The position numbers and the translations under genes were made by a program. Positions 39,680-49,214 of a DNA stretch of 64,000 nucleotides are shown piece after piece. Location: positions 2,003,001 through 2,067,000 of the forward strand of contig NZ_LR134376.1 in the NCBI RefSeq assembly GCF_900637545.1, read 5' to 3'. The notes under the pieces were generated by a model. The model did not search any database and was not told where the DNA came from. It saw only the letters and a program-made list of their open reading frames with translations. The number at the start of each line of letters is the position of its first letter. Positions within the stretch are counted from its first letter, which is position 1. Source of the stretch: Aeromonas encheleia (GTDB lineage Bacteria > Pseudomonadota > Gammaproteobacteria > Enterobacterales > Aeromonadaceae).

Positions 39680-41272
39680 TTATGCCACGCCCTGAGTACG
39701 CAGGTAATCCTCGTAGGTGCCGCCGAAGTCGCGGATGCCATTCTCGGTCAGTTCCATGATGCGGGTCGCCAGGGAGGAGACGAACTCACGGTCGTGGGAG
39801 ACGAAGATCAGGGTGCCCTGATACATCTCCAGCGCCAGGTTCAAGGATTCGATAGATTCCATGTCCAGGTGGTTGGTCGGCTCATCCATGATCAGGATGT
39901 TGGGGCGCTGCATCATCAGCTTGCCGAACAGCATGCGGCCCTGTTCGCCACCGGACAGCACCTTGACCGGCTTCTTGATGTCGTCCTGGGTGAACAGCAG
40001 ACGACCCAGCACTGAGCGTACCGCCTGCTCGTCTTCGTTGGCCTGTTTCCACTGCGCCATCCAGTCGAACACGTTCAGATCGGTGTTGAAGTCTTCGGCG
40101 TGATCCTGGGCATAGTAGCCAATCTGGGCGTTCTCGGACCACTTGATGGTGCCGCTGTCCGGCGCCAATTCGCCCATGAGCGTCTTGATCAGGGTGGATT
40201 TACCTATACCGTTGGTCCCCAGAATGGCGACCTTCTCGCCCACTTCCAGCATCATGCTGAGACCCTTGAACAGGGGCGCCTCACCATAACCTTTGGACAC
40301 CCCTTCCACTTCCAGGATGTTGCGATACAGCTTCTTCTCCTGCTCGAAGCGGATGAAGGGGTTCTGACGGCTGGAGACCTTCACCTCTTCAATCTTTATC
40401 TTGTCGATCTGCTTGAGGCGGGAGGTGGCCTGGCTGGACTTGGAGGCGTTGGCACTGAAACGGGAGACGAAGGATTGCAGGTCGGCAATCTGGGCCTTCT
40501 TCTTGGCGTTGTCGGAGAGCAGACGCTCGCGGGCCTGGGTGGCCGCGGTCATGTACTCGTCGTAGTTACCCGGGTAGACCCGCAGCTCGCCGTAGTCCAG
40601 ATCCGCCATGTGGGTGCAGACCGAGTTCAGGAAGTGACGATCGTGAGAGATGATGATCATGGTACTTTCACGATCGTTGAGCACCTGCTCTAGCCAGCGA
40701 ATGGTGTTGATGTCCAGGTTGTTGGTCGGTTCGTCCAGCAACAGGATGTCGGGGTTGGAGAACAGCGCCTGTGCCAGCAGCACCCGCAGTTTCCAGCCCG
40801 GCGCCACTTCGCTCATGGGGCCGTTGTGCAGCTCGATGGGAATGCCGGCGCCGAGCAGCAGCTCACCCGCGCGGGCCTCGGCGGTGTAACCGTCGTATTC
40901 GGCAACCAGACCTTCCAGCTCGGCGGCCTTCATGTAGTCGTCGTCGGTGGCTTCCAGATTGGCGTAGATGGCATCGCGCTCGGCGATGGCGGCCCACAGC
41001 TCGTTATGGCCCATCATGACCACGTCCAGCACGCGCATCTCTTCGTAGGCGAACTGATCCTGGCGCAACTTACCGATGCGCTCGTTGACGTCCAGGCTCA
41101 CATTACCGCCAGTGGGCTCAAGGTCGCCGCCGAGGATCTTCATAAAGGTGGACTTGCCACAGCCGTTGGCGCCTATGAGGCCGTAGCGGTTGCCGCCGCC
41201 AAACTTGACGCTGATGTTCTCAAACAACGGCTTGGCGCCGAACTGCATGGTGATGTTGTTGCTGCTTAACAA
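39680..41272 (-). CDS. ybiT: ABC-F family ATPase YbiT
   Basis: 530 residues, same length as E. coli YbiT and with its opening [19 protein letters not shown]. Two ABC domains with Walker [10 protein letters not shown] and GTNGIGKST, two LSGG/APG-type signatures ([32 protein letters not shown]), and two DEPTN(N/H)LD Walker B boxes. They are joined by the charged ABC-F linker. No membrane segments. ABC-F proteins act at the ribosomal E site; the specific role of YbiT is not settled. Confidence 0.95.
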   Translation of the reverse strand: MLSSNNITMQFGAKPLFENISVKFGGGNRYGLIGANGCGKSTFMKILGGDLEPTGGNVSLDVNERIGKLRQDQFAYEEMRVLDVVMMGHNELWAAIAERDAIYANLEATDDDYMKAAELEGLVAEYDGYTAEARAGELLLGAGIPIELHNGPMSEVAPGWKLRVLLAQALFSNPDILLLDEPTNNLDINTIRWLEQVLNDRESTMIIISHDRHFLNSVCTHMADLDYGELRVYPGNYDEYMTAATQARERLLSDNAKKKAQIADLQSFVSRFSANASKSSQATSRLKQIDKIKIEEVKVSSRQNPFIRFEQEKKLYRNILEVEGVSKGYGEAPLFKGLSMMLEVGEKVAILGTNGIGKSTLIKTLMGELAPDSGTIKWSENAQIGYYAQDHAEDFNTDLNVFDWMAQWKQANEDEQAVRSVLGRLLFTQDDIKKPVKVLSGGEQGRMLFGKLMMQRPNILIMDEPTNHLDMESIESLNLALEMYQGTLIFVSHDREFVSSLATRIMELTENGIRDFGGTYEDYLRTQGVA

Positions 41273-41382
41273 AGGAGATGTCCCGGTTGGTCTGTCAAAT
41301 GGCGCGCATTATGGCACAGATCCCCCGAAAGTTTTAGTGAGAACTGTGATCTGGCACCATGACAAGTGAGTGAGATCCCATG

Positions 41383-41407
41383 AAAAAAGCCGGCACAGGG
41401 CCGGCTT
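41383..41407 (-). terminator. Terminator of yjcH-actP
   Basis: On the minus strand AAGCCGGC-CCTGT-GCCGGCTT followed by TTTT, 20 bp after the actP stop. Confidence 0.88.
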
Positions 41408-41425
41408 GGGAGTGACGAGAGCAAT

Positions 41426-43081
41426 TTAGTGGGCGGAGGCACCGGAGGCGCCGAGCCCGGTCTGGGAGCGCACGAACTGCGGGATGAATTTCGCGTGTTC
41501 GTCGCTGGCATTCTGGGACTTGTCGGTGACCGAGAAGAACCAGATCCCGGCGAAGGCCAGCAGCATCGAGAAGAGCGCAGGGTACTCGTAGGGGAAGATA
41601 GCCTGCGCATGACCCAGCACCTTCACCCACACGGTCGGGCCCAGGATCATCAGGGTCACGGCGCTGATGAGACCCAGCCAGCCACCGTAGACGGCGCCGC
41701 GGGTGGTCAGGCGGGACCAGAACATGGAGAGGAACAGCACCGGGAAGTTGCAGCTTGCCGCGATGGAGAAGGCCAGGCCCACCATGAAGGCGATGTTCTG
41801 CTTCTCGAACAGGATCCCCAGACCGATGGCGACCACCCCCAGCACCACAGTGGTGTACTTGGAGACGCGCAGCTCGTCGGTTTCGTTGGCCTTGCCCTGC
41901 TTGATCACGCAGGCATAGAGGTCGTGGGAGACCGCGGAGGCGCCCGCCAGGGTGAGGCCGGCGACCACCGCCAAGATGGTGGCGAAGGCCACGGCGCTGA
42001 TGAAGCCGAGGAACAGGCTGCCCCCCACCGCATCGGCCAGATGGACAGCCGCCATGTTGGTGCCGCCCAGCAGGGCGCCGGTGGCATCCTTGAAGGTCGG
42101 GTTGGTGCTGACCAGCAGGATGGCGCCGAAGCCGATGATGAAGGTCAGGATGTAGAAGTAGCCGATGAAGCCGGTGGCGTAGAACACGCTCTTGCGCGCT
42201 TCCTTGGCGTCACTCACGGTGAAGAAACGCATCAGGATGTGGGGCAGGCCGGCGGTGCCGAACATCAGTGCCAGCCCGAGGGAGATGGCGGAGATGGGAT
42301 CGGCCACCAGGCCACCCGGGCTCATGATGGCGGCGCCGTTCGCGTGCACCTTGACGGCCTCGCTGAACAGGGCACCGATGTCGAAGTTGACGGACTTCAT
42401 CACCATGATGGCCATGAAGGAGGCGCCGGAGAGCAGCATCACCGCCTTGATGATCTGCACCCAGGTGGTGGCCAGCATGCCGCCAAACAGCACGTAGAGC
42501 ACCATCAGGATGCCGACCAGTACCACGGCCACGTGGTATTGCAGGCCGAACAGCAGCTCGATCAGCTTGCCGGCACCGACCATCTGGGCGATCAGGTAGA
42601 GGGCGACCACCACCAGGGAGCCGCTGGCGGAGAGGCTGCGCACCGAGGTTTGCTTGAGGCGGTAGGAGGCGACGTCGGCGAAGGTGTACTTGCCGAGGTT
42701 GCGCAGCCGCTCCGCGATCAGGAACAGTATGATGGGCCAGCCCACCAGGAAGCCGATGGAGTAGATGAGGCCATCGTAGCCCGAGGTGTAGACCAGGGCG
42801 GAGATGCCGAGGAAGGAGGCGGCGGACATGTAGTCACCGGCGATGGCCAGGCCGTTCTGGAAGCCGGTGATGCGGCCCCCTGCGGCATAGTAGTCGGAGG
42901 CCGAGCGGTTACGCTTGGAGGCCCAGTAGGTGATGAACAGGGTGGCGGCCACGAAGACCACGAACATGACGATGGCCGGGACATTGAGGGGCTGGCGTTG
43001 CACCTCGCCGGTCAGCGCATCGGCCGCCAGCAGGGGGGTGGAGACCAGGCCGGTCAACAGCAGCAGAGACTTGCCTTTCAT
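41426..43081 (-). CDS. actP: Cation:acetate symporter ActP
   Basis: 551 residues. Signal-like N terminus, then about 13 membrane helices of the SSS (sodium:solute symporter) family. Landmarks are [17 protein letters not shown], the sodium-site region, and [13 protein letters not shown]. Imports acetate and glycolate in E. coli. It overlaps yjcH by four bases (ATGA), so the pair is translationally coupled. A second acetate transporter, satP, lies 7 kb away. Confidence 0.95.
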   Translation of the reverse strand: MKGKSLLLLTGLVSTPLLAADALTGEVQRQPLNVPAIVMFVVFVAATLFITYWASKRNRSASDYYAAGGRITGFQNGLAIAGDYMSAASFLGISALVYTSGYDGLIYSIGFLVGWPIILFLIAERLRNLGKYTFADVASYRLKQTSVRSLSASGSLVVVALYLIAQMVGAGKLIELLFGLQYHVAVVLVGILMVLYVLFGGMLATTWVQIIKAVMLLSGASFMAIMVMKSVNFDIGALFSEAVKVHANGAAIMSPGGLVADPISAISLGLALMFGTAGLPHILMRFFTVSDAKEARKSVFYATGFIGYFYILTFIIGFGAILLVSTNPTFKDATGALLGGTNMAAVHLADAVGGSLFLGFISAVAFATILAVVAGLTLAGASAVSHDLYACVIKQGKANETDELRVSKYTTVVLGVVAIGLGILFEKQNIAFMVGLAFSIAASCNFPVLFLSMFWSRLTTRGAVYGGWLGLISAVTLMILGPTVWVKVLGHAQAIFPYEYPALFSMLLAFAGIWFFSVTDKSQNASDEHAKFIPQFVRSQTGLGASGASAH

Positions 43082-43389
43082 GATTGCACTCCCTTGAGGA
43101 TCTTCTGGTTCAGCTCGTCAAACTCGCCGTTGGCACGCACCACATAGATGCCGGTCAGCACGAAGGAGGCGAGGATGAGGCCCACGCCGACGGGAATGCC
43201 ACGGGTGATGGAAGATCCCTCGCTCAGCGGTGTGCCGAGCCAGCCGGGGGCGAAGGCGATGAGCAGGATAAACGCCAGGTAGAGCCCCAGCATCAGGATG
43301 GAGAGGGTCCAGGCGAAGCGTTGGCGTTTGCTGACCAACTCCTGGAAGACGGGATCTTGCTGGATCCTCAGATAGCGTTGCTGTTCCAT
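43078..43389 (-). CDS. yjcH: DUF485 membrane protein YjcH
   Basis: 103 residues from the ATG with GGAG 7 bp upstream ([19 protein letters not shown]), the family's usual beginning. Two membrane helices. It is always found in front of actP and is presumed to assist it. The promoter should lie in 43390-43496, after the exonuclease gene. Confidence 0.93.
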   Translation of the reverse strand: MEQQRYLRIQQDPVFQELVSKRQRFAWTLSILMLGLYLAFILLIAFAPGWLGTPLSEGSSITRGIPVGVGLILASFVLTGIYVVRANGEFDELNQKILKGVQS

Positions 43390-43496
43390 TGCATTTCTCC
43401 ATGACATGAATGTCGACTGTGAATGAAGGATGTCCCTACCGAGCAGGAGGTCCGCTCATGTAATGAAAATGTGAATTAAATGTTATTGGTGAGCAA

Positions 43497-44123
43497 TTAG
43501 ACTTTGGGATAAGCCAGGGGGCCGCCCAGACGCAGGCGCAGGAAGATGAGGGCGGCGGTGACCGCGTCGGCGAGGGCGTCGTGGGCGGGCAGGGGAGGCA
43601 GCCCCAGGTGACTGCAGATGGCGCCGAGGTGCAGATCGATGGCGGCATCGGGGTAGCGTCGATAGAGGTGGTCGTGATAGAGCCGGCTCACCTCTATGCC
43701 GCGCTGGGGCAGGCGCAGCCCCCACTGCTTTTGGCAGGCCAGGTTGAGGATGCGCAGATCGTAGGGGATGTGATAGCCCACCAGCTCGCGCGGGCCGATG
43801 AAGGCCAACAGCTGGCGCAGCGCGGCCTCCAGCGGCATGCCCTGCTGCAAATCCTGATGGCGCAGGCCGTGGATCACCACGGATTGTGCGCTCAGGCTGG
43901 CGGGTGCCTGCACCCGCAAGGAGAGTGCCTCCCCGGTGAGCAGCCGGTTGCCCTGGATGCGCACCGCGCCGATGGCGACGATTTCCGCCTGTGCGGGATC
44001 CAGGCTGGTGGTCTCGAGATCGAGGGCCACCCACTCATCGCGCGGGGCGGGCGCAAAGAGCGGGGCGAACTCCCCGTGACGAAAAGCCCGGCCAATCCAC
44101 TGGCGTCGACAGCGACTCCACAT
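43497..44123 (-). CDS. DnaQ-like 3'-5' exonuclease
   Basis: 208 residues, DEDD-type exonuclease: ExoI WVALDLETTSLD, ExoII region GYHIPYDLRILN, ExoIII HDALADA. It resembles the epsilon subunit of DNA polymerase III but lacks the polymerase-binding tail and is not dnaQ. It starts one base after the preceding DUF294 gene ends, so the two are coupled. This pair next to yjcH-actP recurs in Vibrio, Pseudomonas and Aeromonas. Its substrate is unknown. Confidence 0.88.
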   Translation of the reverse strand: MWSRCRRQWIGRAFRHGEFAPLFAPAPRDEWVALDLETTSLDPAQAEIVAIGAVRIQGNRLLTGEALSLRVQAPASLSAQSVVIHGLRHQDLQQGMPLEAALRQLLAFIGPRELVGYHIPYDLRILNLACQKQWGLRLPQRGIEVSRLYHDHLYRRYPDAAIDLHLGAICSHLGLPPLPAHDALADAVTAALIFLRLRLGGPLAYPKV

Positions 44124-44124
44124 G

Positions 44125-45912
44125 CTATTGCCTCAGACGAAAGTGCAAGACGAGCCACTGCTGGAACTTCTTCACCTGATGCAGGGCATGGCGCAGCAGA
44201 TCCCGCTCGCTATGGCTGAGCGCCTCCACCCGCACCCTGTGGTCGCCCCCCTTGAGCTGGCTGCGCAGCCGCAGCCGAACGAACAGCCGGAACGCCTCCG
44301 CCAGATTGGCGCCGTAGTCGCTACTGAGCCGATCGCAGGCCACCAGGGCCTCGATGCGGCCCAGGGTGGAGGTCTCCAGGATCTTGGCCTCCAGCGCCAG
44401 CAGACGGATGCCGTGCACCAGCGCAAACAGGCCACCCCGCTTGAGATCCAGCCCCTCCGGCTCCTGGGCCAGCCGGCCAAACAGGGTGAGGGGGGTGTGA
44501 AAGGCGACCGCGGCGCGGGCCATCTCCGCCAGCAGGTCGGGCCGATCGGCGAGCTGCTCCCTTAGCCTGCGGGCGATGGGGGGCAGCAGGCTGCGATCAC
44601 CGGCGATGGGCTGGGCATCGGCCAGGGTGGCGAGCCAGAGCAGCTCGGCTTCGCTGGCCCCCAGGCAGGCGCGTTCGATCTCCTGTTGCCAGTGCGCGGC
44701 CTCCTTCACCCAGGCCGGGTTGCTGACCATCACCCGACCCGGGCAGGGGGGATAACCGAGCCGCTCCAGCAGGGCGCCGAAGGCGGCCAGATCGGCCTGC
44801 CGATCGGGCCAATGCAGATCATTGGGCAGGATCAGGGCGTTGTCCTGATCGGTCTTCTGGATCTGCTCGCCGCGCCCCTCAGATCCCAGCATCAGCAGGC
44901 ACACCTTATCCTGCACCTCGGTCGGGATCGCCAGGGCGAAGGCCTTGGCGATCAGCTGTTCGTTGAGGGTGGCGATGAGCCTCATCAGGAAGGCGGTGTG
45001 GATCCCCTGACCGAACAGGGAGCGGGTCAGCTGTTGCTGCTCCCGGGCGACGGCTTCCAGGGCGGCTGGGCTGTCTGCCCTGGCGATGCGCAGGGTCAGC
45101 ACGTGGGAGTGGGCGGAGAAGAGGCCGAGCACCTGGGTCAGGTGCAAGACGCCCGCCACCTCCTGCCGATCCCAGACCACCAGCCGCTTGATGCGGTGAC
45201 GGGTCATCAGCAGCAGGGCATCGAACAGGTAGCTGCCAAGGGGCAGGCCGATCAGCGGCGCCGGGCTCAGCACCGCGAGCGGCGCCGTCAGCGGCAGCCC
45301 TCTCAGGGTCAGGGCATGGAGCAGGGTCTTGCGGGTGGCCAGGCTCAGGCTGCCGTCGGCGGCGGGATAGAGCAGGCAATCGCTACCCTGGCTGGCCATG
45401 GCTTCGGTCGCGGCCAGCAGGCTGAGCCGGCTCTCGACGAGGAGCGGTGGCTGCAGGTGGTTGGGCTCAATCCGGGTCAGGATGAACTCCGCCAGATTCT
45501 GCTGGCCAAGCTGCTCCCGCCGCGCCTGCTGGTGCTGGCGCTCGGCCAGGGTCGCGGTGAAATAGTGCGCGAGCTCCGGGTTGCCGGCGCAGAGCTCCGC
45601 GAACACCTCGCGGGGGATCAGCTGGCAGAGGCAGTCCTCCAGGGCGCTGAAGCCATGGCGGCAGCGGCCATCGAACTGGGCACGGACGTCGAACAGGTCG
45701 TCGACCCCGTAATCGCCGAACGACTGGTGGGGGCTCGACTCCTCCACCGCCCCCTTGATGATGAGGTAGAGGCCGGGAGGGCTGTCCCCCGGGCTCAGCA
45801 CCCTCTGGCCCGCCCGAAAATAGCAGACGCTGAGGCTCTGCCCGAGGCGCTGGCGCTCCGCTTCCCCGAGGCAGTCAAACGGCGGGCGGCTGAAGTTGAA
45901 CAGAATGGTCAT
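44125..45912 (-). CDS. cNMP-binding/CBS/DUF294 nucleotidyltransferase-like protein
   Basis: 595 residues. Order: cyclic-nucleotide-binding-type domain (about 20-130, FRAGQRVLSPGDSPPGLYLIIKG), a CBS pair (about 150-270), the DUF294 nucleotidyltransferase fold (LLMGSEGR-type motif LMLGSEGRGEQ, then KTDQDNALI), and the DUF294 C-terminal helical domain. The frame stays open to 46896 upstream. That part is antisense to a real crotonase gene, and the cNMP domain begins at this ATG. Proposed in relatives as a signalling regulator of acetate or carbon use (inference from neighbours). Confidence 0.88.
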   Translation of the reverse strand: MTILFNFSRPPFDCLGEAERQRLGQSLSVCYFRAGQRVLSPGDSPPGLYLIIKGAVEESSPHQSFGDYGVDDLFDVRAQFDGRCRHGFSALEDCLCQLIPREVFAELCAGNPELAHYFTATLAERQHQQARREQLGQQNLAEFILTRIEPNHLQPPLLVESRLSLLAATEAMASQGSDCLLYPAADGSLSLATRKTLLHALTLRGLPLTAPLAVLSPAPLIGLPLGSYLFDALLLMTRHRIKRLVVWDRQEVAGVLHLTQVLGLFSAHSHVLTLRIARADSPAALEAVAREQQQLTRSLFGQGIHTAFLMRLIATLNEQLIAKAFALAIPTEVQDKVCLLMLGSEGRGEQIQKTDQDNALILPNDLHWPDRQADLAAFGALLERLGYPPCPGRVMVSNPAWVKEAAHWQQEIERACLGASEAELLWLATLADAQPIAGDRSLLPPIARRLREQLADRPDLLAEMARAAVAFHTPLTLFGRLAQEPEGLDLKRGGLFALVHGIRLLALEAKILETSTLGRIEALVACDRLSSDYGANLAEAFRLFVRLRLRSQLKGGDHRVRVEALSHSERDLLRHALHQVKKFQQWLVLHFRLRQ

Positions 45913-46031
45913 GGCGGGTCTCGGCCGGGGGCGTGAGGCCAGTCTGACAAAGGCGCCGGAGCGGGGCCAGCCGACTTTAGTCGCAGAGCCGGGCTGGCCT
46001 CCCTGTACCTGCCGATAACACTCTGGTAACG

Positions 46032-46048
46032 TTGTGGTATGACCAGTG
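46032..46048. promoter_or_regulatory. FadR-like operator before the crotonase gene
   Basis: TTGTGGTATGACCAGTG contains TGGT-N3-ACCAG, the core of the FadR consensus AACTGGTCNGACCAGTT. It lies 24 bp before the enoyl-CoA hydratase start codon, where repression is easy to imagine. The gene's lipid role fits. Confidence 0.5.
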
Positions 46049-46071
46049 TCGGCACAAGGAAGAGGAAGGAA

Positions 46072-46878
46072 ATGGACAAGCCAAGGATCAGGTGCGAGAT
46101 CCGGGACGGCATCGCCGAGGTGATGCTGACCCGGGGGGACAAGCTCAATGCGCTGGACAGGGCCATGTTCGGCGCCATCGACGAGACGCTGAATCAGCTC
46201 GCGCAGCACAAGGGGCTGCGGGCTGTGATCCTGCACGGTGAGGGGCGGGCGTTCTGCGCCGGGCTGGATGTGAAATCCATGCTGAGGCAGCCGGTGGCGG
46301 CCCTGGACATATTGAGACGCGAGGCGGATGAGGCGACCAACCTGGCCCAGCGGGTCGCCTATGGCTGGCACCAGTTGCCGGTGCCGGTGATCGCCGTGAC
46401 TCAGGGGGTCTGTTTCGGCGGCGGCCTGCAGATAGCGCTCGGGGCCGATTTTCGTTTCAGCACCCCGGATTGCCGCTTCTCGGTGATGGAGATCAAGTGG
46501 GGCATCATCCCCGACATGAGTGGCAGCGTCACCCTGCGCAATCTGATGGGGGTGGACGTGGCCATGGAGCTGGCCATGAGCGGCCGCGAGCTGGATGCCC
46601 AGGAGGCCAGGGCGCTCGGGCTGGTGAGCCGGGTCTGCGAGGATCCCCTCGACGCGGCGCGGGAGTTCGCCAGGACCCTGATCACCAAGTCGCCGGATGC
46701 GCTGGCGGGGATCAAGCAGCTCTACCATCAGGCCTGGGCCCGCAGCGATGAGGTGATGCTGAAGGAGGAGACCCGGCTGCAAAAGCAGATCCTGGGGCGC
46801 CCCAACCAGTGGCGGGCGACCCTCAACAGCCTGTTTCGCTGGCGGCTGCCGTTCGGACCCCGCCGCAACGCGCTCTGA
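46072..46878 (+). CDS. Enoyl-CoA hydratase/isomerase (crotonase) family protein
   Basis: 268 residues from the ATG with AGGAAGGA upstream. Crotonase fold: oxyanion-hole segments GRAFCAGLD and QGVCFGGGLQIALGADFR, then FSVMEIKWGIIPDMSG. The second of the two catalytic glutamates of true hydratases is replaced: IKWGIIPD has Asp at the isomerase-type position. It may therefore be an isomerase rather than a hydratase. Monocistronic, with a FadR-like site in front, so a fatty-acid or acyl-CoA role is likely; the substrate is not determined. Confidence 0.88.
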   Translation: MDKPRIRCEIRDGIAEVMLTRGDKLNALDRAMFGAIDETLNQLAQHKGLRAVILHGEGRAFCAGLDVKSMLRQPVAALDILRREADEATNLAQRVAYGWHQLPVPVIAVTQGVCFGGGLQIALGADFRFSTPDCRFSVMEIKWGIIPDMSGSVTLRNLMGVDVAMELAMSGRELDAQEARALGLVSRVCEDPLDAAREFARTLITKSPDALAGIKQLYHQAWARSDEVMLKEETRLQKQILGRPNQWRATLNSLFRWRLPFGPRRNAL

Positions 46879-46910
46879 ACCGGCGCTCACTCTCAAGAGA
46901 GCACAAATAA

Positions 46911-46938
46911 AAATGGCAGCCTAAGCTGCCATTTTTTT
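46911..46938. terminator. Bidirectional terminator between crotonase and AGCS genes
   Basis: AAATGGCAGC-CTAA-GCTGCCATTT followed by TTTT; A-run before it serves the opposite strand. Confidence 0.92.
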
Positions 46939-46959
46939 ATCTGTTTATGGGTCAATGGT

Positions 46960-48453
46960 TCAGGTGGACTGGCGGTCCGGCTCGAACGGATGACCGGATT
47001 GCTCCTGCTCCAGGTTTTGCTCGGAGCGGCGACCCGTCCAGTAGTCGGCGTTCTTGATGCCGAGTTTCTCCGGGTGGAACACGGGATCCAGCCCCAGGGC
47101 CTTCTGGGCCTCATAGTCCTTCAGGCAGGCGAAGGCGGGCTTTTGCAGCAGCAGTATGGCACCGATGTTGAGCCAGGCCATCAGGCCGACCCCGATGTCA
47201 CCCAGACCCCAGGCCAGATCGGCGGTCTTGACGGTGCCGTAGACGGTGGAGGCCATCAGGGCCAGCTTCAGCAGGAAGGTGAGCCAGGGGCGGTTGATCT
47301 TGCGGTTGATAAAGGCGATGTTGGTTTCGGCGATGTAGTAGTAGGCCACTATGGTGGTGAACGCGAAGAAGAACAGGGCGATGGCGACGAAGTAGTTGCC
47401 AAAGCCGGGCATCATGCTCTCCATGGCGGTCTGCACATAGCCGGGGCCTGCCGCGATGCCGGCGATGCCGGTATAGATGGCCGCGCCGTCCGGTCCCTGT
47501 ACGTTGTACAGGCCGGTGATCAGCAGCATAAAGCCGGTGGCTGAGCAGACGAACAGGGTGTCGATGTAGACGGAGAACGCCTGCACCAGGCCCTGTTTGG
47601 CCGGGTGGCTCACGGCGGCGGCGGAGGAGGCGTGCGGGCCTGTGCCCTGAGCCGCTTCGTTGGAGTAGACGCCGCGTTTGACGCCCCACATGATGGCCAG
47701 ACCCAGGATGGCACCGAAACCGGCTTCCATCCCGAAGGCGCTCTTCCAGATCAGCAGGATGACGCCTGGCAGCTGGCCGATGTTGAGGGCGATGATGACG
47801 CAGGCGACAATGATGTAACCCAGCGCCATGAAGGGCACCACAGTACTGGCGAAGCTGGCGATGCGTTTGACGCCGCCGAAGATGATGAAGCCGAGCAGCA
47901 GCGCCAGACCGGCGGCGGTGACGTTCGGATCGATGTCAAAGGCGGTCTGCAGGCTGGAGCCGATGGAATTCGCTTGCACCCCTGGCAGCAACACGCCGCA
48001 GGCGAAGATGGTGGCGATGGCGAAGGTCCAGGCGTACCACTTCATGCCGAGCCCTTTCTCGATGTAGAAGGCCGGGCCGCCGCGGTATTCACCGTTGATC
48101 TTCTCCTTGTAGACCTGACCCAGAGTGGACTCCACGAAGGCGGAGCTGGCGCCGAGGAAGGCGACCATCCACATCCAGAACAGGGCGCCCGGGCCGCCGA
48201 AGGTGATGGCGGTGGCGACGCCGGCGATGTTGCCGGTACCGACCCGACCGGCCAGGGTCATGGCCAGCGCCTGGAAGGAGGAGACACCCGCATCCGTGCT
48301 CTTGCCATCAAACATCAGGCGCACCATCTCTTTCATGTGGCGCAGTTGCAGGAAACGGCTGCGCAGGGAGAAGTAGAGGCCCACCCCCAGACACAGATAG
48401 ATGAGCGCTGGGCTCCAAATCACGCCATTGATGGCATTGACGATCTCATTCAT
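46960..48453 (-). CDS. Alanine or glycine:cation symporter (AGCS family)
   Basis: 497 residues from the ATG with AAGGAG 9 bp upstream. Around eleven helices. Family signatures: SSFQALAMTLAGRVGTGNIAG (shown in part), AFVESTLGQVYKEK, YRGGPAFYIEKGLG, and GVKRGVYSNEAAQGTGPHA. Sodium-coupled uptake of alanine or glycine at the inner membrane. Upstream DNA holds an inverted repeat that could be its operator. Confidence 0.93.
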   Translation of the reverse strand: MNEIVNAINGVIWSPALIYLCLGVGLYFSLRSRFLQLRHMKEMVRLMFDGKSTDAGVSSFQALAMTLAGRVGTGNIAGVATAITFGGPGALFWMWMVAFLGASSAFVESTLGQVYKEKINGEYRGGPAFYIEKGLGMKWYAWTFAIATIFACGVLLPGVQANSIGSSLQTAFDIDPNVTAAGLALLLGFIIFGGVKRIASFASTVVPFMALGYIIVACVIIALNIGQLPGVILLIWKSAFGMEAGFGAILGLAIMWGVKRGVYSNEAAQGTGPHASSAAAVSHPAKQGLVQAFSVYIDTLFVCSATGFMLLITGLYNVQGPDGAAIYTGIAGIAAGPGYVQTAMESMMPGFGNYFVAIALFFFAFTTIVAYYYIAETNIAFINRKINRPWLTFLLKLALMASTVYGTVKTADLAWGLGDIGVGLMAWLNIGAILLLQKPAFACLKDYEAQKALGLDPVFHPEKLGIKNADYWTGRRSEQNLEQEQSGHPFEPDRQST

Positions 48454-48763
48454 GTACAACAACTCCTTTGTTGCGCTGTCTTGGCGAGGTCTATGCCTCG
48501 CTCCCTTAACATTGAAATATGCGGTGACCAAGGGGGCCACTCAGTATTGTGCGGGACTTTCGACTGGTTAGTCCGCGGGATTTAACATATCGGTTTGTAT
48601 CGGCCCTTCCTAGTGAAAAGTGTTGTCACTTTGTTAATTTGTGAATTGACATTAACAAATGGTGCGTGGAACTGGACAAGATTCGGAACTTACCCATCAG
48701 GTGCATCTTTTCCAGATCCAGGGGCCCGCAGGGTACAGTGCAAATAGGAGGCCAGGAGTGACA
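48454..48763. promoter_or_regulatory. Divergent control region with inverted repeat at 48630-48659
   Basis: This gap separates the divergent AGCS transporter and GNAT genes. It contains a perfect 9-bp inverted repeat, TTTGTTAAT (48630-48638) / ATTAACAAA (48651-48659), spaced by 12 bases. The centres of the half-sites are two DNA turns apart, typical of a dimeric regulator. I cannot name the regulator. No gene is seen. Confidence 0.45.
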
Positions 48764-49195
48764 ATGAGAGAAGATAACTGCACCATTCGTCTCGCCGAGC
48801 GGGGGGATGGCGCCCTGCTGTCAGCGCTGTTCGCACAGCTGGGTTATCCGACCCCGGGCGAGGAGGTGGATGGGCGGCTGGCCGAGCCGGATCCGGCCCG
48901 GGAGGTGCTGGTGGCAGAGCGCCATGGAAACATGGTAGGGGTGCTGATCTGGCATCGGCTGCAACCCATGCACCTTGCACCCGCCTGGGGCCTGATCTCG
49001 GCGCTGGTTATCGATGAGAGTGCAAGAGGGAAGGGGGTAGGCGCCCTGTTGCTGGCGGCGGCAGAGGCGCGGGCGCAGGCGCAAGGCTGTGGCCAGCTGG
49101 AGCTCTCCAGCAGCCTGAAGCGGGAGGGGGCCCATCGTTTCTACCTGGCGCAGGGCTATCTTGAGCGCCCGAAGCGGTTCGTGAAGTTGTTCTGA
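48764..49195 (+). CDS. GNAT-family N-acetyltransferase
   Basis: 143 residues; the ATG has CAGGAG 6 bp upstream. One acetyltransferase domain: beta-strand LISALVIDESARGKGVGALLL holds the acetyl-CoA pyrophosphate loop (R-G-K-G-V-G), and the C-terminal FYLAQGYLERPKRFVK is typical. Substrate unknown. It is 19 bp before mtfA and probably cotranscribed with it. Confidence 0.88.
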   Translation: MREDNCTIRLAERGDGALLSALFAQLGYPTPGEEVDGRLAEPDPAREVLVAERHGNMVGVLIWHRLQPMHLAPAWGLISALVIDESARGKGVGALLLAAAEARAQAQGCGQLELSSSLKREGAHRFYLAQGYLERPKRFVKLF

Positions 49196-49214
49196 TGTGG
49201 CAAGAGGAGTCCGT

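Noticed and set aside
45913-46896. N-terminal extension of the DUF294 protein by about 330 residues
   Set aside because: This stretch is antisense to a convincing crotonase gene with its own ribosome site, and the cNMP domain begins at ATG 45912.
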